A stretch of 64,000 nt of DNA, from assembly GCF_011764545.1 (NCBI RefSeq), contig NZ_AP022870.1, positions 8,376,001 to 8,440,000 on the forward strand, in the 5' to 3' direction. This document shows, in pieces, positions 17,920 through 26,927 of the stretch (the first letter of the stretch is position 1; each line of letters starts with the position of its first letter). Origin of the DNA: Phytohabitans flavus (lineage in GTDB: Bacteria > Actinomycetota > Actinomycetes > Mycobacteriales > Micromonosporaceae). The notes under the pieces were generated by a model that had not been told where the DNA came from, searched no databases, and was given only the letters and a program-made list of their open reading frames with translations. The position numbers and the translations under genes are program-made.

Positions 17920-17927
<8 letters not shown>
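16890..17927 (+). CDS. dppD: peptide ABC transporter ATPase (DppD type)
   Basis: 345 residues. Walker A is GESGSGKS, the signature is FSGGMRQRV, and Walker B ends in VLIADEPTTALD. The C-terminal oligopeptide-transporter extension has the cysteines CPFHPRCPMAQPICPEK typical of Opp/Dpp ATPases. Start is TTG 16890 with GTAGGAG eight bases before it. It works as a heterodimer with DppF to power import. It overlaps dppF by eight bases. Confidence 0.92.
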
Positions 17928-18966
<1,039 letters not shown>

Positions 18967-18977
18967 GGGTTTGGTCT

Positions 18978-19016
18978 CTGGGGGCAGGCGACCGCGCGCA
19001 GCGGCGTCTGCCCCAG
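18978..19016. terminator. hairpin between convergent dppF and chorismate mutase
   Basis: A GC-rich stem of about 12 bp (ctgggggcaggcg paired with cgtctgccccag) lies between two convergent genes. It can act in both directions but has no T-run, so it is a stem-loop end rather than a textbook terminator. Confidence 0.55.
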
Positions 19017-19026
19017 GGCGCCTGCC

Positions 19027-19341
19027 CTACAGCGGCCCGCGCCCGGCTCGGAGGATCAAGAGGGCCAGCTGGGTGCCGTCGGCGCCCAGAGCGGAGCGGA
19101 AGCGCTCGACGATCTCCCGCTCGCGGGACAGCACGAGCCTCGTGCCGCCGGAGGCGAGACGGGTGGCGCCCACCTGCTGGGAGAGGCTGGCCCGCTCCTG
19201 CCAGAGCGCGATCAGCGCGTTGTCGATCTCGTCGATGCGCTCGCGCATGGCGAGGATGCTTTCCGCCGCGTCTGGGGCGTTCGTGCCCGTATCGTCGCTG
19301 CTCGCCGGGGTGCCGGGCTGTTCCGCCACGTCGGTGGCCAT
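19027..19341 (-). CDS. chorismate mutase, short AroQ type
   Basis: 104 residues. Converts chorismate to prephenate for phenylalanine and tyrosine synthesis. The all-helical AroQ core is seen in MRERIDEIDNALIALWQERA, the RLASGG turn, SREREIVERF and the C-terminal GRGPL. It resembles the small intracellular mutase of M. tuberculosis (Rv0948c), which is activated by binding DAHP synthase; its gene also sits beside uvrD1. ATG 19341 is chosen because AGGGAG precedes it and upstream codons are not family-like. Upstream on this strand are a possible Tyr/Phe-rich leader peptide, hairpins and a terminator, so expression is probably controlled by attenuation. Confidence 0.88.
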   Translation of the reverse strand: MATDVAEQPGTPASSDDTGTNAPDAAESILAMRERIDEIDNALIALWQERASLSQQVGATRLASGGTRLVLSREREIVERFRSALGADGTQLALLILRAGRGPL

Positions 19342-19386
19342 CGGGTACTCCCTGGGTTTTCGTCCGGTCACCTGGAGTCCAGAGCG

Positions 19387-19421
19387 CAAAAGCCCCGGGC
19401 TCCAGGAGCCCGGGGCTTTTG
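19387..19421 (-). terminator. strong terminator in the chorismate mutase leader
   Basis: A 17-bp perfect stem (caaaagccccgggctcc with its complement around one base, centre 19404) ending in TTTT on the minus strand. It lies only 45 bases before the chorismate mutase start, so the gene can be expressed only by read-through or from a promoter inside this short gap. The A-rich/T-rich flanks make it bidirectional. Confidence 0.85.
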
Positions 19422-19473
19422 TAGGTCTAGTGATCAGGCGCGACCTACGGCTGCCGGACTCCCGGAGCCGTAG
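19421..19473 (-). promoter_or_regulatory. candidate attenuator with two overlapping hairpins
   Basis: On the minus strand, hairpin A (19473-19445) has an 8-bp outer stem ctacggct/agccgtag plus an inner 4-bp stem. Hairpin B (19448-19421) has a 7-bp stem gtaggtc/gacctac. They share bases 19445-19448, so they exclude one another. B ends at the first base of the terminator 19387-19421. The left arm of A begins at the last Tyr codon of the possible leader peptide. A stalled ribosome would therefore block A and favour B. How B would weaken the terminator is not obvious, since they share only one base. Confidence 0.5.
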
Positions 19474-19502
19474 CTAAAGTAACGCCGCACCTGCTGGATC
19501 AC
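19434..19502 (-). CDS. possible attenuation leader peptide with Tyr-Phe-Ser-Tyr codons
   Basis: A 22-codon frame starting GTG 19502 and ending TGA: MIQQVRRYFSYGSGSP and six more residues. Codons 8-11 are TAC TTT AGC TAC; TTT is unusual in such GC-rich DNA. No SD is present, but a possible promoter places the transcript start at the GTG, so it could be leaderless, as is common in actinobacteria. It is followed at once by competing hairpins and a terminator before chorismate mutase, the enzyme leading to Tyr and Phe. Three aromatic codons is fewer than in classic leaders. This is inference. Confidence 0.4.
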   Translation of the reverse strand: MIQQVRRYFSYGSGSPAAVGRA

Positions 19503-19509
19503 GCGGTGA

Positions 19510-19539
19510 AGTATGCCAGCGGCTCCGGGTGGGGTGCAA
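19510..19539 (-). promoter_or_regulatory. possible promoter of the chorismate mutase leader
   Basis: On the minus strand, TTGCAC (19539-19534) and CATACT (19515-19510) are separated by 18 bases. CATACT matches five of six bases of TATACT. Transcription would begin about seven bases later, at the GTG of the leader frame. Confidence 0.35.
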
Positions 19540-19570
19540 GGAGGGACCCCGCGCTTGCGAGGCCCCTCCT
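19540..19570 (-). terminator. hairpin after the 5'-nucleotidase gene
   Basis: An imperfect 14-bp stem (ggagggaccccgc region paired with gcgaggcccctcc) with loop gctt, nine bases after the nucleotidase stop on the minus strand. It would end that transcript just before the possible leader promoter. Confidence 0.6.
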
Positions 19571-19578
19571 ACCGGATT

Positions 19579-21444
19579 TCAGGCGGTCTTCGTGATGCGG
19601 TTCTGCGGGCCGGGCGACACCGGAGCGGCGCCCAGGTACGACACGAGCGCGTCGATGTCGAACCCGGGCGCGGTGCCCCGGTCCGTGCCGCTGGTGAGGC
19701 GGGTGAACCCGTCACCACCGTTGGCCAGGAAGTCGTTCGTGGTGACGCGGTACGTGGCGGCCGGGTCGATCGGCGTGCCGTTGAGCGCCAGGTTGCTCAC
19801 CTTGGAGCCGGCCGCCGCGGTCGAGTTGTACGAGTACGTAAAGCCAGCCGAGACCTGAAGGATGCGCTGGACCGTCTGCCCGCCGAACCCGACGAACTGC
19901 TGCTCCAGCACCTCCTTGAGCAGCGCACCCGTGAGCGTCTGGGTGACCACCAGGTTGTTGAACGGCTGGACCGTGAAGCACTCGCCGTACGTGACGTCGC
20001 CGGGCGCCTCGCCACCGGGCGAGTTGGCGAACGTCATCGGAGCCCGGATGCCGCCCGGATTCATCAGGGCGATCTGGGCACCGGCGCTGGTCGTGTAGGC
20101 GAGCTGCGCGTCGGCGATCACGTCACCGAGCGAGCTCTCGCCAGCGGCGTTGTTGGCGTTGGTCAGATCCGCCGTGATCTTGCCGACCACCTTGTTGGCG
20201 ATCGGGGCGACCGCCGTGCGGTACTTGTCGGCGATCTTCTTGGCGCCCTTGTCCACGAGCTGCGGGTTGCGCACCGGCACGCCGCCCGCGTCGGTCTGCC
20301 AGCTACCGTCCGGGTTGCGGACGCCGTTCTCCACGATGACGTTGCGCGCGGCAATCTCGGCGAACCGGCCGCTGCGCTTGTCCAGCGTGAAGTCGATGTC
20401 GGTGACGAGCACGCCGTTGCTGCCGGCGCTGGTCACGACCGTCGGGGCGCCCGAGGAGTTGGGCAGCTGACACGAGTAGAAGCGGTGGGTGTGGCCGGAG
20501 ACCACGATGCCGAACTCCGGACGCAGCCCCGCCACGATGTTGGTGATCGGGCCGGCGAAGTTGGCGCACCCGTCGACCGGCTGCGGGTTGGGCGGAGCGG
20601 ACTGCGCGCCACCCTCGTGGATCAGCAGCACCATCGACTTCACGCCGACGAAGCGGAGCAGCGTGGCCCACTTGTTCGCGGTCTCGACCTCGTCGCGGAA
20701 GTCGACGGTCGAGATGCCCGCCGGGTTGACGATCGAGGGCGTGCCCTTGAGGGTCATGCCGACGAAGCCGACCGGCACGCCGTCGACGATCCGGATGTCG
20801 ACCGGGAGCAGCAGCGGCAGGCCGGTGTTCTTCTTCACCACGTTGGCGGCGAGGTAGTTGAACTTGGCGCCCTTGAAGCCGTCGCCGTCCTGGCAGCCGT
20901 CCACCGGGTGGCAGCCGCCGCGCAGGAGGCGCTGTAGCTCGGTCGTACCCTCGTCGAACTCGTGGTTACCGACCGAGCTGATCTGGAGGCCGGCGTTGTT
21001 GAGCAGCTCGATCGAGGGCTCGTCGTGGAACGCCGCGCTGACCAGCGGCGTCGCGCCGACCAGGTCGCCAGCGCCCACGGTGATCGACTCACGCCGCTCG
21101 GACTTGGCCTCGGAGCGGAGCTTCTTCACCCAGGTGGTCAGGTACTCCACGCCACCGGCGGGGGTGCCGTTGACCAGGCCACCGCTGCCGGTGGGCGGGT
21201 CGATGGCGCCGTGGAAGTCGTTGAAGCCCAGCAGGTTGCCCTTGGCGGTGCGGTTGCCCTTGCCGTGAGCGCCCAGCTCGTACGACACCGAGACCGGAGA
21301 CATCGGGGTCCAGGCGGCGGCCGCCTGGTCGGACTCGGCGGAGTCGGGAGAACTGAACGGCACGGTTGCGACAACGGCCAGCGCGAGGGCGGGTACGGCG
21401 AGGTTACGCAGCACCGCCCAGCCGCGCGAGCGCGGTGGGGTCAT
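19579..21444 (-). CDS. secreted 5'-nucleotidase / metallophosphoesterase (UshA-like)
   Basis: 621 residues. A signal peptide (MTPPRSRGWAVLRN, then a hydrophobic AVPALALAVVATVPF) directs export. The calcineurin-like domain has the metal ligands in LLGFNDFHGA, VGAGDLVGATP, VGNHEFDEG and GHTHRFYS. The C-terminal 5'-nucleotidase domain has NPGGIRAPM and the substrate-stacking region FGGQTVQ. It would release phosphate and nucleosides from nucleotides outside the cell. ATG 21444 is chosen because AGGGAGAG precedes it; codons further up, to 21486, look non-coding. A hairpin follows the gene. Divergent from pcrA. Confidence 0.9.
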   Translation of the reverse strand: MTPPRSRGWAVLRNLAVPALALAVVATVPFSSPDSAESDQAAAAWTPMSPVSVSYELGAHGKGNRTAKGNLLGFNDFHGAIDPPTGSGGLVNGTPAGGVEYLTTWVKKLRSEAKSERRESITVGAGDLVGATPLVSAAFHDEPSIELLNNAGLQISSVGNHEFDEGTTELQRLLRGGCHPVDGCQDGDGFKGAKFNYLAANVVKKNTGLPLLLPVDIRIVDGVPVGFVGMTLKGTPSIVNPAGISTVDFRDEVETANKWATLLRFVGVKSMVLLIHEGGAQSAPPNPQPVDGCANFAGPITNIVAGLRPEFGIVVSGHTHRFYSCQLPNSSGAPTVVTSAGSNGVLVTDIDFTLDKRSGRFAEIAARNVIVENGVRNPDGSWQTDAGGVPVRNPQLVDKGAKKIADKYRTAVAPIANKVVGKITADLTNANNAAGESSLGDVIADAQLAYTTSAGAQIALMNPGGIRAPMTFANSPGGEAPGDVTYGECFTVQPFNNLVVTQTLTGALLKEVLEQQFVGFGGQTVQRILQVSAGFTYSYNSTAAAGSKVSNLALNGTPIDPAATYRVTTNDFLANGGDGFTRLTSGTDRGTAPGFDIDALVSYLGAAPVSPGPQNRITKTA

Positions 21445-21669
21445 AGTGTCTCTCCCTAATGTGCATATGCGCATGTGCGAGAACAACAGAGGTCATGTTT
21501 CTCGTCAGGGCATGATCACACCAGATCTGGCCGGTGACGGTTAAGTGGCCATACGGCGCGCGACCAGGTCCTGACCTCCCAACTTGGCCGGATTGGGCGC
21601 TCTCGCGGGTGGCGACGCGGTCCCGAGTGCCCCGGAAACGACGGACCCCCGGCATAGACTCAGTGCGCG

Positions 21670-24093
21670 ATGCATGCTCTCTTCGACACCCCTCAGACAG
21701 ACGCCCCGGCGGAGGGCGGCGATGCCGCCGCTCAGGAGCCAGAGGCGCAGCCCAAGCGGCCCCGGCGGCCCCGGCTCGACCCGGAAAAGCTGCTGGAAGG
21801 GCTCAACGGGCCGCAGCGCGATGCCGTGGTGCACGCCGGCTCGCCGCTGTTGATCGTGGCGGGCGCGGGCTCGGGCAAGACCCGCGTGCTCACCAACCGG
21901 ATCGCATATCTGCTGGCCGCGCGTGACGTGCATCCCGGCCAGATCATCGCGATCACGTTCACCAACAAGGCCGCCGGCGAGATGAAGGAGCGGGTGGCCG
22001 CGCTGGTCGGGAGCCGGGCCCGGCTGATGTGGGTGTCGACATTCCACTCCGCCTGCGTGCGCATCCTGCGGGCGGAGCACGAGCACGCTGGGCTGAAGTC
22101 GACGTTCTCCATCTACGACGCGGACGACTCGCGGCGGCTGATGCAGATGGTGGCGCGCGAGCTCGACCTCGACCCGAAGCGCTACCCGGCCCGCGGCCTC
22201 GCTCACCAGGTCTCCAACCTGAAAAACGAGCTGATCGACCCGGATAGCTTCGCCGAGCGCGCCAAGGGGCCGGCCGAGCGGGCGATCTCCGAGGCGTACA
22301 CGTTGTACCAGCGACGCCTCAAGGAGGCCCACGCGCTGGACTTCGACGACCTCATCATGACCACCGTCCACTTGCTCCAGTCGCACCCGCACGTGGCGGA
22401 GACCTATCGGCGGCGGTTCCGGCACGTGCTCGTCGACGAGTACCAGGACACAAACCACGCGCAGTACGTGCTGATCAAAGAGCTGGTTTCCGGTACCCCC
22501 GGGCTGGAGCCGGCCGAGCTCTGCGTGGTCGGTGACGCCGACCAGTCGATCTACGCGTTCCGCGGCGCCACGATCCGCAACATCCTGGAGTTCGAGCGGG
22601 ACTTCACCGACGCGCGCACGATCCTCCTGGAGCAGAATTACCGCTCCACCCAGACGATCCTCAATGCGGCCAACGCGGTCATCGACCGAAACAGCTCCCG
22701 CAAGCCCAAGCGCCTCTGGAGCGAGCAGGGGCAGGGTGAGCAGATCGTCGGGTATGTGGCGGACACCGAGCACGCCGAGGCCGACTGGGTGGCCCGCGAG
22801 ATCGACCGCCTCTGCGACGCCAGCGAGGCCCGCCCCGGCGACGTCGCGGTGTTCTACCGCACCAACGCGCAGTCCCGCGTGTTCGAGGAAGTGTTCATCC
22901 GGGTCGGCCTGCCGTACAAGGTGGTCGGCGGCGTGCGCTTCTATGAGCGCAAGGAGGTCCGGGACGCGCTGGCGTACCTGCGGGCGGTTGTCAACGACGA
23001 CGACACGGTGAGCATCCGGCGGATCCTCAACACGCCGCGGCGCGGGATCGGCGACCGGGCCGAGGCGTGTGTCGAGGCGCTGTCCAGCCGCGAGCGCATC
23101 TCGTTCGGCGCCGCGCTGCGCCGCGCCTCGGAGGCACCGGGCATCTCCACCCGCGCGGCCAACGGCATCGCCGACTTCGTCGCGCTGCTCGACACCGTGC
23201 GCGAGCTCGCCGAGACCGCCCCACCCGAAGAGGTGCTGGAGGCGGTTCTACAGCGCTCGGGCTACTTGGCCGAGCTGGAGGAGAGCCTCGACCCGCAGGA
23301 CGCCGGACGGGTGGAAAACCTCCAGGAGCTGGTGAGCGTCGCCCGGGAGTACACCGAGCGCGCCGAGGCCCAGGCGGAGGAGGGCGGCGAGGGTGCCACG
23401 ATGGCCGGCTTCCTGGAGCAGGTGGCGCTCGTTGCCGACGCCGACCAGGTGCCCTCCGACGACCCCGACCACCAGGGCGTGGTCACGCTGATGACGCTGC
23501 ACACCGCCAAGGGCCTGGAGTTTCCGGTGGTGTTCCTGACCGGCCTCGAGGATGGCGTCTTCCCCCACCTGCGCTCGCTGGGCGACACGCACGAGCTGGA
23601 GGAGGAGCGCCGCTTGGCGTATGTGGGCATCACCCGCGCCCGCCAGCGCCTATATATCTCCCGCGCGATGACGCGGGGAGCGTGGGGACAGCCGCAGTAC
23701 AACCCGGCCTCCCGCTTCCTCGCCGAGCTTCCGGGCGAGCTTGTGCGGTGGGAGCGCACCGACGCGGCCTATACGTCGTGGTCCGGCACCGGCGGGGGCA
23801 TCGGCGGCCGGTCGTCCGCGTCCGGGACGAGCCGGGGCACCTTCACCGGCGGCACCGCCAAGGCCGCCCGGCTGGCCGAGCGGCTCGGCGTCGACGGGGC
23901 CAAGCTCGCCACGGCCAGCGACCTACCGCAGGTCCCGAGCGTCAGTGCCGGCGACCGCATCAACCATCAGCGGTATGGCATGGGGCGCGTTGTCGAGGTC
24001 GAGGGCTACGGCGCCCGAGCCCAGGCAAAGGTCGACTTCGGCGACCAGGTCATGTGGATCGTGCTCCGGCACGCCCCGATCGAAAGGCTCTAG
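21670..24093 (+). CDS. pcrA: ATP-dependent DNA helicase PcrA/UvrD1
   Basis: 807 residues, superfamily 1A 3'-5' helicase for DNA repair and replication restart. Motifs in order: Q-motif LNGPQRDAVVH, Walker A GAGSGKT (65-71), AITFTNKAAGEM, motif II LVDEYQDTNHAQY near 255, DADQSIYAFRGA, EQNYRSTQ, and VTLMTLHTAKGLEFPVVFL near 610. The C-terminal Tudor-like domain that binds RNA polymerase (YGMGRVVEVEGYG) is present. The N-terminus has a short disordered extension before the helicase. It is beside the chorismate mutase gene, as in M. tuberculosis (Rv0948c/Rv0949 uvrD1). Confidence 0.95.
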   Translation: MHALFDTPQTDAPAEGGDAAAQEPEAQPKRPRRPRLDPEKLLEGLNGPQRDAVVHAGSPLLIVAGAGSGKTRVLTNRIAYLLAARDVHPGQIIAITFTNKAAGEMKERVAALVGSRARLMWVSTFHSACVRILRAEHEHAGLKSTFSIYDADDSRRLMQMVARELDLDPKRYPARGLAHQVSNLKNELIDPDSFAERAKGPAERAISEAYTLYQRRLKEAHALDFDDLIMTTVHLLQSHPHVAETYRRRFRHVLVDEYQDTNHAQYVLIKELVSGTPGLEPAELCVVGDADQSIYAFRGATIRNILEFERDFTDARTILLEQNYRSTQTILNAANAVIDRNSSRKPKRLWSEQGQGEQIVGYVADTEHAEADWVAREIDRLCDASEARPGDVAVFYRTNAQSRVFEEVFIRVGLPYKVVGGVRFYERKEVRDALAYLRAVVNDDDTVSIRRILNTPRRGIGDRAEACVEALSSRERISFGAALRRASEAPGISTRAANGIADFVALLDTVRELAETAPPEEVLEAVLQRSGYLAELEESLDPQDAGRVENLQELVSVAREYTERAEAQAEEGGEGATMAGFLEQVALVADADQVPSDDPDHQGVVTLMTLHTAKGLEFPVVFLTGLEDGVFPHLRSLGDTHELEEERRLAYVGITRARQRLYISRAMTRGAWGQPQYNPASRFLAELPGELVRWERTDAAYTSWSGTGGGIGGRSSASGTSRGTFTGGTAKAARLAERLGVDGAKLATASDLPQVPSVSAGDRINHQRYGMGRVVEVEGYGARAQAKVDFGDQVMWIVLRHAPIERL

Positions 24094-24097
24094 AAAG

Positions 24098-24161
24098 AGA
24101 TCTGAGCTACCGCGGCGTCCGTCGTGGTCCGGACCGCTGCTCCCGCGGCTTCACCCTCCGC
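24098..24161. repeat. dispersed intergenic repeat, copy A
   Basis: Just after the pcrA stop. Bases 24106-24161 match 47109-47164 at 49 of 56 positions, and all seven differences are transitions. Its first 18 bases (24098-24115, gagatctgagctaccgcg) recur exactly in inverted orientation at 34093-34110. It belongs to a short repeat family with at least three members in the window. Confidence 0.7.
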
Positions 24162-24175
24162 GACTCTCCCGCTTC

Positions 24176-24213
24176 GGGTTCGAGGGGCAGGGCGAGCCCT
24201 GCCCCTCGAACCC
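24176..24213. terminator. perfect 18-bp hairpin between pcrA and the M23 gene
   Basis: Bases 24176-24193 (gggttcgaggggcagggc) are exactly complementary to 24196-24213 with a 2-base loop. It lies between convergent genes and probably stops transcription from both sides, although there is no T-run. Confidence 0.65.
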
Positions 24214-24224
24214 AGCACCGCATC

Positions 24225-25007
24225 TCAGCAGCCGAGGTCTACGCCGCGTTCGCGCATGAACGGGGCCGGGTTGATCTGGTTCCACAGGCCCATGTGCACC
24301 TCGAAGTGCAGGTGCGGGCCGGTCGAGTCGCCGGTGGAGCCCTCGTAGCCGATGACCTCGCCGGCCTCGACCTTCTGGCCGGGCTGCACGACGGTACGCG
24401 ACTGGTGGGCGTAGTGGGTCTGTACGCCGCCGCCGTGGTCGATCATCACCGAGATGCCGTATCCGGAGTAGACCCAGCCGGCGTCCAGGACGGTACCGCT
24501 GGCGGCGGCGTGGATCGGGGTGCCCTCGTCGGCGGCGAGGTCGATGCCCGCGTGCAGTACGCCCCACCGCTGCCCGAAGCATGACGTGATCGCGGCCCCC
24601 GCTATCGGGATGACCCAGGCGGCCGCGGGCTTGGCGGTCGTGGGCTTCGGGGCCGGCGCCGCTTCCTGCTTCTTCGCTGTCTCCGGGGCCGCGGCCTTGG
24701 CGGGCGCCTGGCTCGACGCCGAGGCCGAGGGCGACGGGGGCGGCGGGCGCTCGGCCCGGTCCGCGCGGTCGGCCGTGTCGGCCCGTGCCTCCTGACCGGC
24801 GGCGACCGCGAGCGTGGCCGCCGGGTCCGGCTCGCCGCCGTTCATCGCCGCGGAGATGGCGGCTACAGGCAGGCCGATGAGCAGGACCGCGGCGGGTACG
24901 ACGAAGCGGGCGCGACCGCTGAGCCGAGTGCGTACCCGGTGCCGGATGACCGCACGACCGCGGCGGCGGCGGGAGTGGGCCGGTGCGTGGGGGGACGTGC
25001 TCTGCAC
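24225..25007 (-). CDS. M23 family metallopeptidase, copy 1
   Basis: 260 residues. A basic N-terminus and one hydrophobic helix (ARFVVPAAVLLIGLPVAAI) anchor or export the protein. A Pro/Ala-rich linker follows, then a LytM/M23 domain with zinc ligands His and Asp in LHAGIDLAA and His in GPHLHFEVH. Such enzymes cut peptidoglycan cross-links or recruit amidases. GTG 25007 is chosen because GGAGG lies six bases before it; upstream codons to 25064 are not family-like. A second M23 gene follows in the same direction upstream. M. tuberculosis has one M23 gene (Rv0950c) between uvrD1 and sucC. Confidence 0.87.
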   Translation of the reverse strand: MQSTSPHAPAHSRRRRGRAVIRHRVRTRLSGRARFVVPAAVLLIGLPVAAISAAMNGGEPDPAATLAVAAGQEARADTADRADRAERPPPPSPSASASSQAPAKAAAPETAKKQEAAPAPKPTTAKPAAAWVIPIAGAAITSCFGQRWGVLHAGIDLAADEGTPIHAAASGTVLDAGWVYSGYGISVMIDHGGGVQTHYAHQSRTVVQPGQKVEAGEVIGYEGSTGDSTGPHLHFEVHMGLWNQINPAPFMRERGVDLGC

Positions 25008-25222
25008 GGGGGACCTCCGTGGTTCGTCGGACCCGCAAATGTTTGTTTGCCGGCCGTTCACCACGGGTAGGGGTGTGAGGAGCCATCGACGGGGATTCGC
25101 TGGAGAGCGAGCTGCTTTGCCCGTATTTGCCGACTACCACCCGGTAGCGCCACTAGGCCCGTGTGTGGCGTCGGTCACACCTGCTGCTGTGACCAGGGAA
25201 ACTTTGCCTGGTCAGGGGCATG

Positions 25223-25255
25223 AAAAAACCGCCCATGCCGGGAGGCACGGGCGGT
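25223..25255 (-). terminator. Rho-independent terminator after the second M23 gene
   Basis: On the minus strand a GC stem (accgcccgtgcc with ggcatgggcggt) is followed by TTTTTT. It is 20 bases after the stop of the gene at 25276-25983 and separates the two M23 transcripts. Confidence 0.85.
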
Positions 25256-25275
25256 CGGAAGGACAATACGCTGGG

Positions 25276-25983
25276 TCAGGAAGCGGCTACATCGGGGGCA
25301 ATTGCCTCGACTTCGAGCTTGATGTCCGCTCCGCGGTCGCGGAACCACGGGATCGGGTCGCGAGGCTCGCCATTGACATGCACCTCAAGGTGCAGGTGGT
25401 TGCCATACGCATGGCCGGTGCTGCCCACGTATCCGAGCGTGTCTCCGGCCTTCACCTGCTGGCCCGCCTTGACCGCGACCTGCGACGAGTGGCCGTAGAT
25501 GGTCTCGATGCCGTTGCCGTGGTCGATGATCACCGCGTTGCCATAGCCGCCGTAGTAACCGGCGAGCTTCACCGTGCCGGCGTGCACCGCGCGGTAGGGC
25601 GTGCCCTCGGGAGCGGCCAGGTCGACGCCAGCGTGCAGCTGGCCCCAGCGCATCCCGTAGGCCGAAGTGAACTCGTAGCCGTGCAGCGGGAGCAGCCAAA
25701 CCTCGTCGGAGGCCGCCGCGGTGTCGGACCGCCCGTCGCGGGACGCCCGATTGGCATCCTCCGCGCGCTCGGCGAGATCCTGCTGGGTCGAGGCCTGGTC
25801 CAGGTCGGCGATCGCCGACGGGTCGACCGTCTTCGCGTCCGGCATCGCGCCCGCACCGAGCGCGACAATCCCAGCGCCGACGAACGCGGTGGTGACAACT
25901 GCCGCGTAGCGGCTGCGCGGGGGTGTGGGGACGCGCCGTCGACCGCGATAGCGGTCGGGCTCAGACGACAAGCGCTGGCGCAC
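25276..25983 (-). CDS. M23 family metallopeptidase, copy 2
   Basis: 235 residues. A basic N-terminus, one membrane helix (YAAVVTTAFVGAGIVALGAG), a charged possible coiled-coil stretch (DLDQASTQQDLAERAEDANR) and an M23 domain with LHAGVDLAAPEGTP and NHLHLEVH as zinc ligands. It acts on the cell wall outside the membrane. GTG 25983 has GGAGG six bases upstream; ATG 25989 sits directly against that SD and is less likely. The longer frame to 26205 is upstream sequence. Its own terminator implies transcription separate from copy 1. Confidence 0.85.
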   Translation of the reverse strand: MRQRLSSEPDRYRGRRRVPTPPRSRYAAVVTTAFVGAGIVALGAGAMPDAKTVDPSAIADLDQASTQQDLAERAEDANRASRDGRSDTAAASDEVWLLPLHGYEFTSAYGMRWGQLHAGVDLAAPEGTPYRAVHAGTVKLAGYYGGYGNAVIIDHGNGIETIYGHSSQVAVKAGQQVKAGDTLGYVGSTGHAYGNHLHLEVHVNGEPRDPIPWFRDRGADIKLEVEAIAPDVAAS

Positions 25984-26480
25984 GCACATCCTCCGGTATC
26001 CGTCAGGCTGGCGGCTGACGAGCGTCTCAAATGAGGGGGTGAACGCTCGGTCGCCGCGCTGTCGTCCCGTGGGGGCCGGGATGACAACCGTTGGACACGG
26101 TAACGAAGCCGATAGGCGTGTTACAAGCCGAACAGGCAAATTCCCTACAGAACCTTGAGCTGTCCGTTGTGGAATGCCGGAATTCGTTACTATTTGTGTG
26201 CCCACTCGTTAGTAGCGTTCAGTCACATCGAATCGTACTGATAGTCATGTGACCTGTTCAACAGCGGTAAATGCTTGATCTCCTTAAAGGACGGTCCATG
26301 GCGCCCGTGGGGAGCTGCGGCAGGCCCTGACGCTTCCTCTCCGCGTCGATGCGATTACCGTCCGCTCTGGTGTGGCGGCATCATTCCGGACGCCAGCATT
26401 GGGCGAACATTACGCAATCAGTGGGATCGCACTACGCACCGTTGTTATTGGTGCTCCATAATGTACGAACAGCAAAAGGG

Positions 26481-26517
26481 AGAGGCCGGACGCACCCCTC
26501 ACACGTCCGGCCCCTCT
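26481..26517. terminator. hairpin in the M23-sucC intergenic region
   Basis: agaggccggacg (26481-26492) pairs with cgtccggcccctct (26504-26517) with a 2-base bulge. The 12-bp stem is strong but has no T-run. It is not next to any recognised gene end, so it may be part of an unrecognised transcript. Confidence 0.4.
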
Positions 26518-26797
26518 ATGCACGATGCCCCGCCGCCACCCCTCGACCGACAGGGCATCGGCCGTCTTCGTCGTTGCTGTATCGCTCAGACACTTGAATC
26601 AACGACCCCCTACACGGGGGGTTACGCAACCGTCGCAAAAAGATTGGTGCTGCTCGCCTCCGGCGGCCCGGTGCTCGCGATCGGCCCGGTCGGGCTCTGG
26701 ATCATGACGCGACCCACCTGCGTCCAGGGCCCCCGAAGCGGAGATCATCGCGGCGGTCGCCCACTGCTCCGGCGGCCGGCTACCGGCCACCTGAGCC

Positions 26798-26823
26798 ACC
26801 GGTGTGTAGTACCGCACACCGGT
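26798..26823. promoter_or_regulatory. inverted repeat upstream of sucC
   Basis: accggtgtg and cacaccggt form an exact 9-bp inverted repeat with an 8-base centre, 12 bases before the possible sucC -35 box. The placement fits a regulator site. Confidence 0.35.
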
Positions 26824-26834
26824 CACCCGTTCGG

Positions 26835-26862
26835 TTGCTAGGCGTACGCCTGTCGCTAGGCT
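26835..26862 (+). promoter_or_regulatory. possible sucC promoter
   Basis: TTGCTA (26835-26840) and TAGGCT (26857-26862) are 16 bases apart and about 65 bases before the sucC start. TAGGCT fits the TAnnnT pattern of actinobacterial housekeeping promoters. Prediction only. Confidence 0.35.
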
Positions 26863-26927
26863 GCGGCCAATGGCCTGTTTATTTCCGATGACAGGCGTCA
26901 ACCGCTTTCTCACGCTGAGGGTGCTAC

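Larger units (their letters stand above)
25984..26927. other. long regulatory intergenic region between M23 gene and sucC
   Basis: 944 bases, visibly AT-richer than its surroundings between about 26100 and 26700. It serves divergent promoters for the M23 gene and sucC. It holds a hairpin at 26481-26517 and an inverted repeat at 26798-26823. The short frames in it lack SDs and family features. I looked for c-di-AMP riboswitch landmarks, which often precede cell-wall hydrolases in this phylum, and did not find them. Confidence 0.5.

Noticed and set aside
19387..19473. 6C RNA or another known actinobacterial small RNA
   Set aside because: The hairpin loops lack runs of C, and the layout upstream of chorismate mutase fits an attenuator better.
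24176..24213. tRNA-like GGTTCGA sequence
   Set aside because: It is one arm of a simple perfect hairpin; no cloverleaf can be drawn.
24225..26205. c-di-AMP (ydaO-type) riboswitch before the M23 peptidase genes
   Set aside because: Both upstream regions were read on the minus strand. The conserved landmarks I know, such as the GACAGCTAACC end, are absent.
25984..26927. insertion sequence in the long AT-richer gap
   Set aside because: No transposase frame and no terminal inverted repeats were found.
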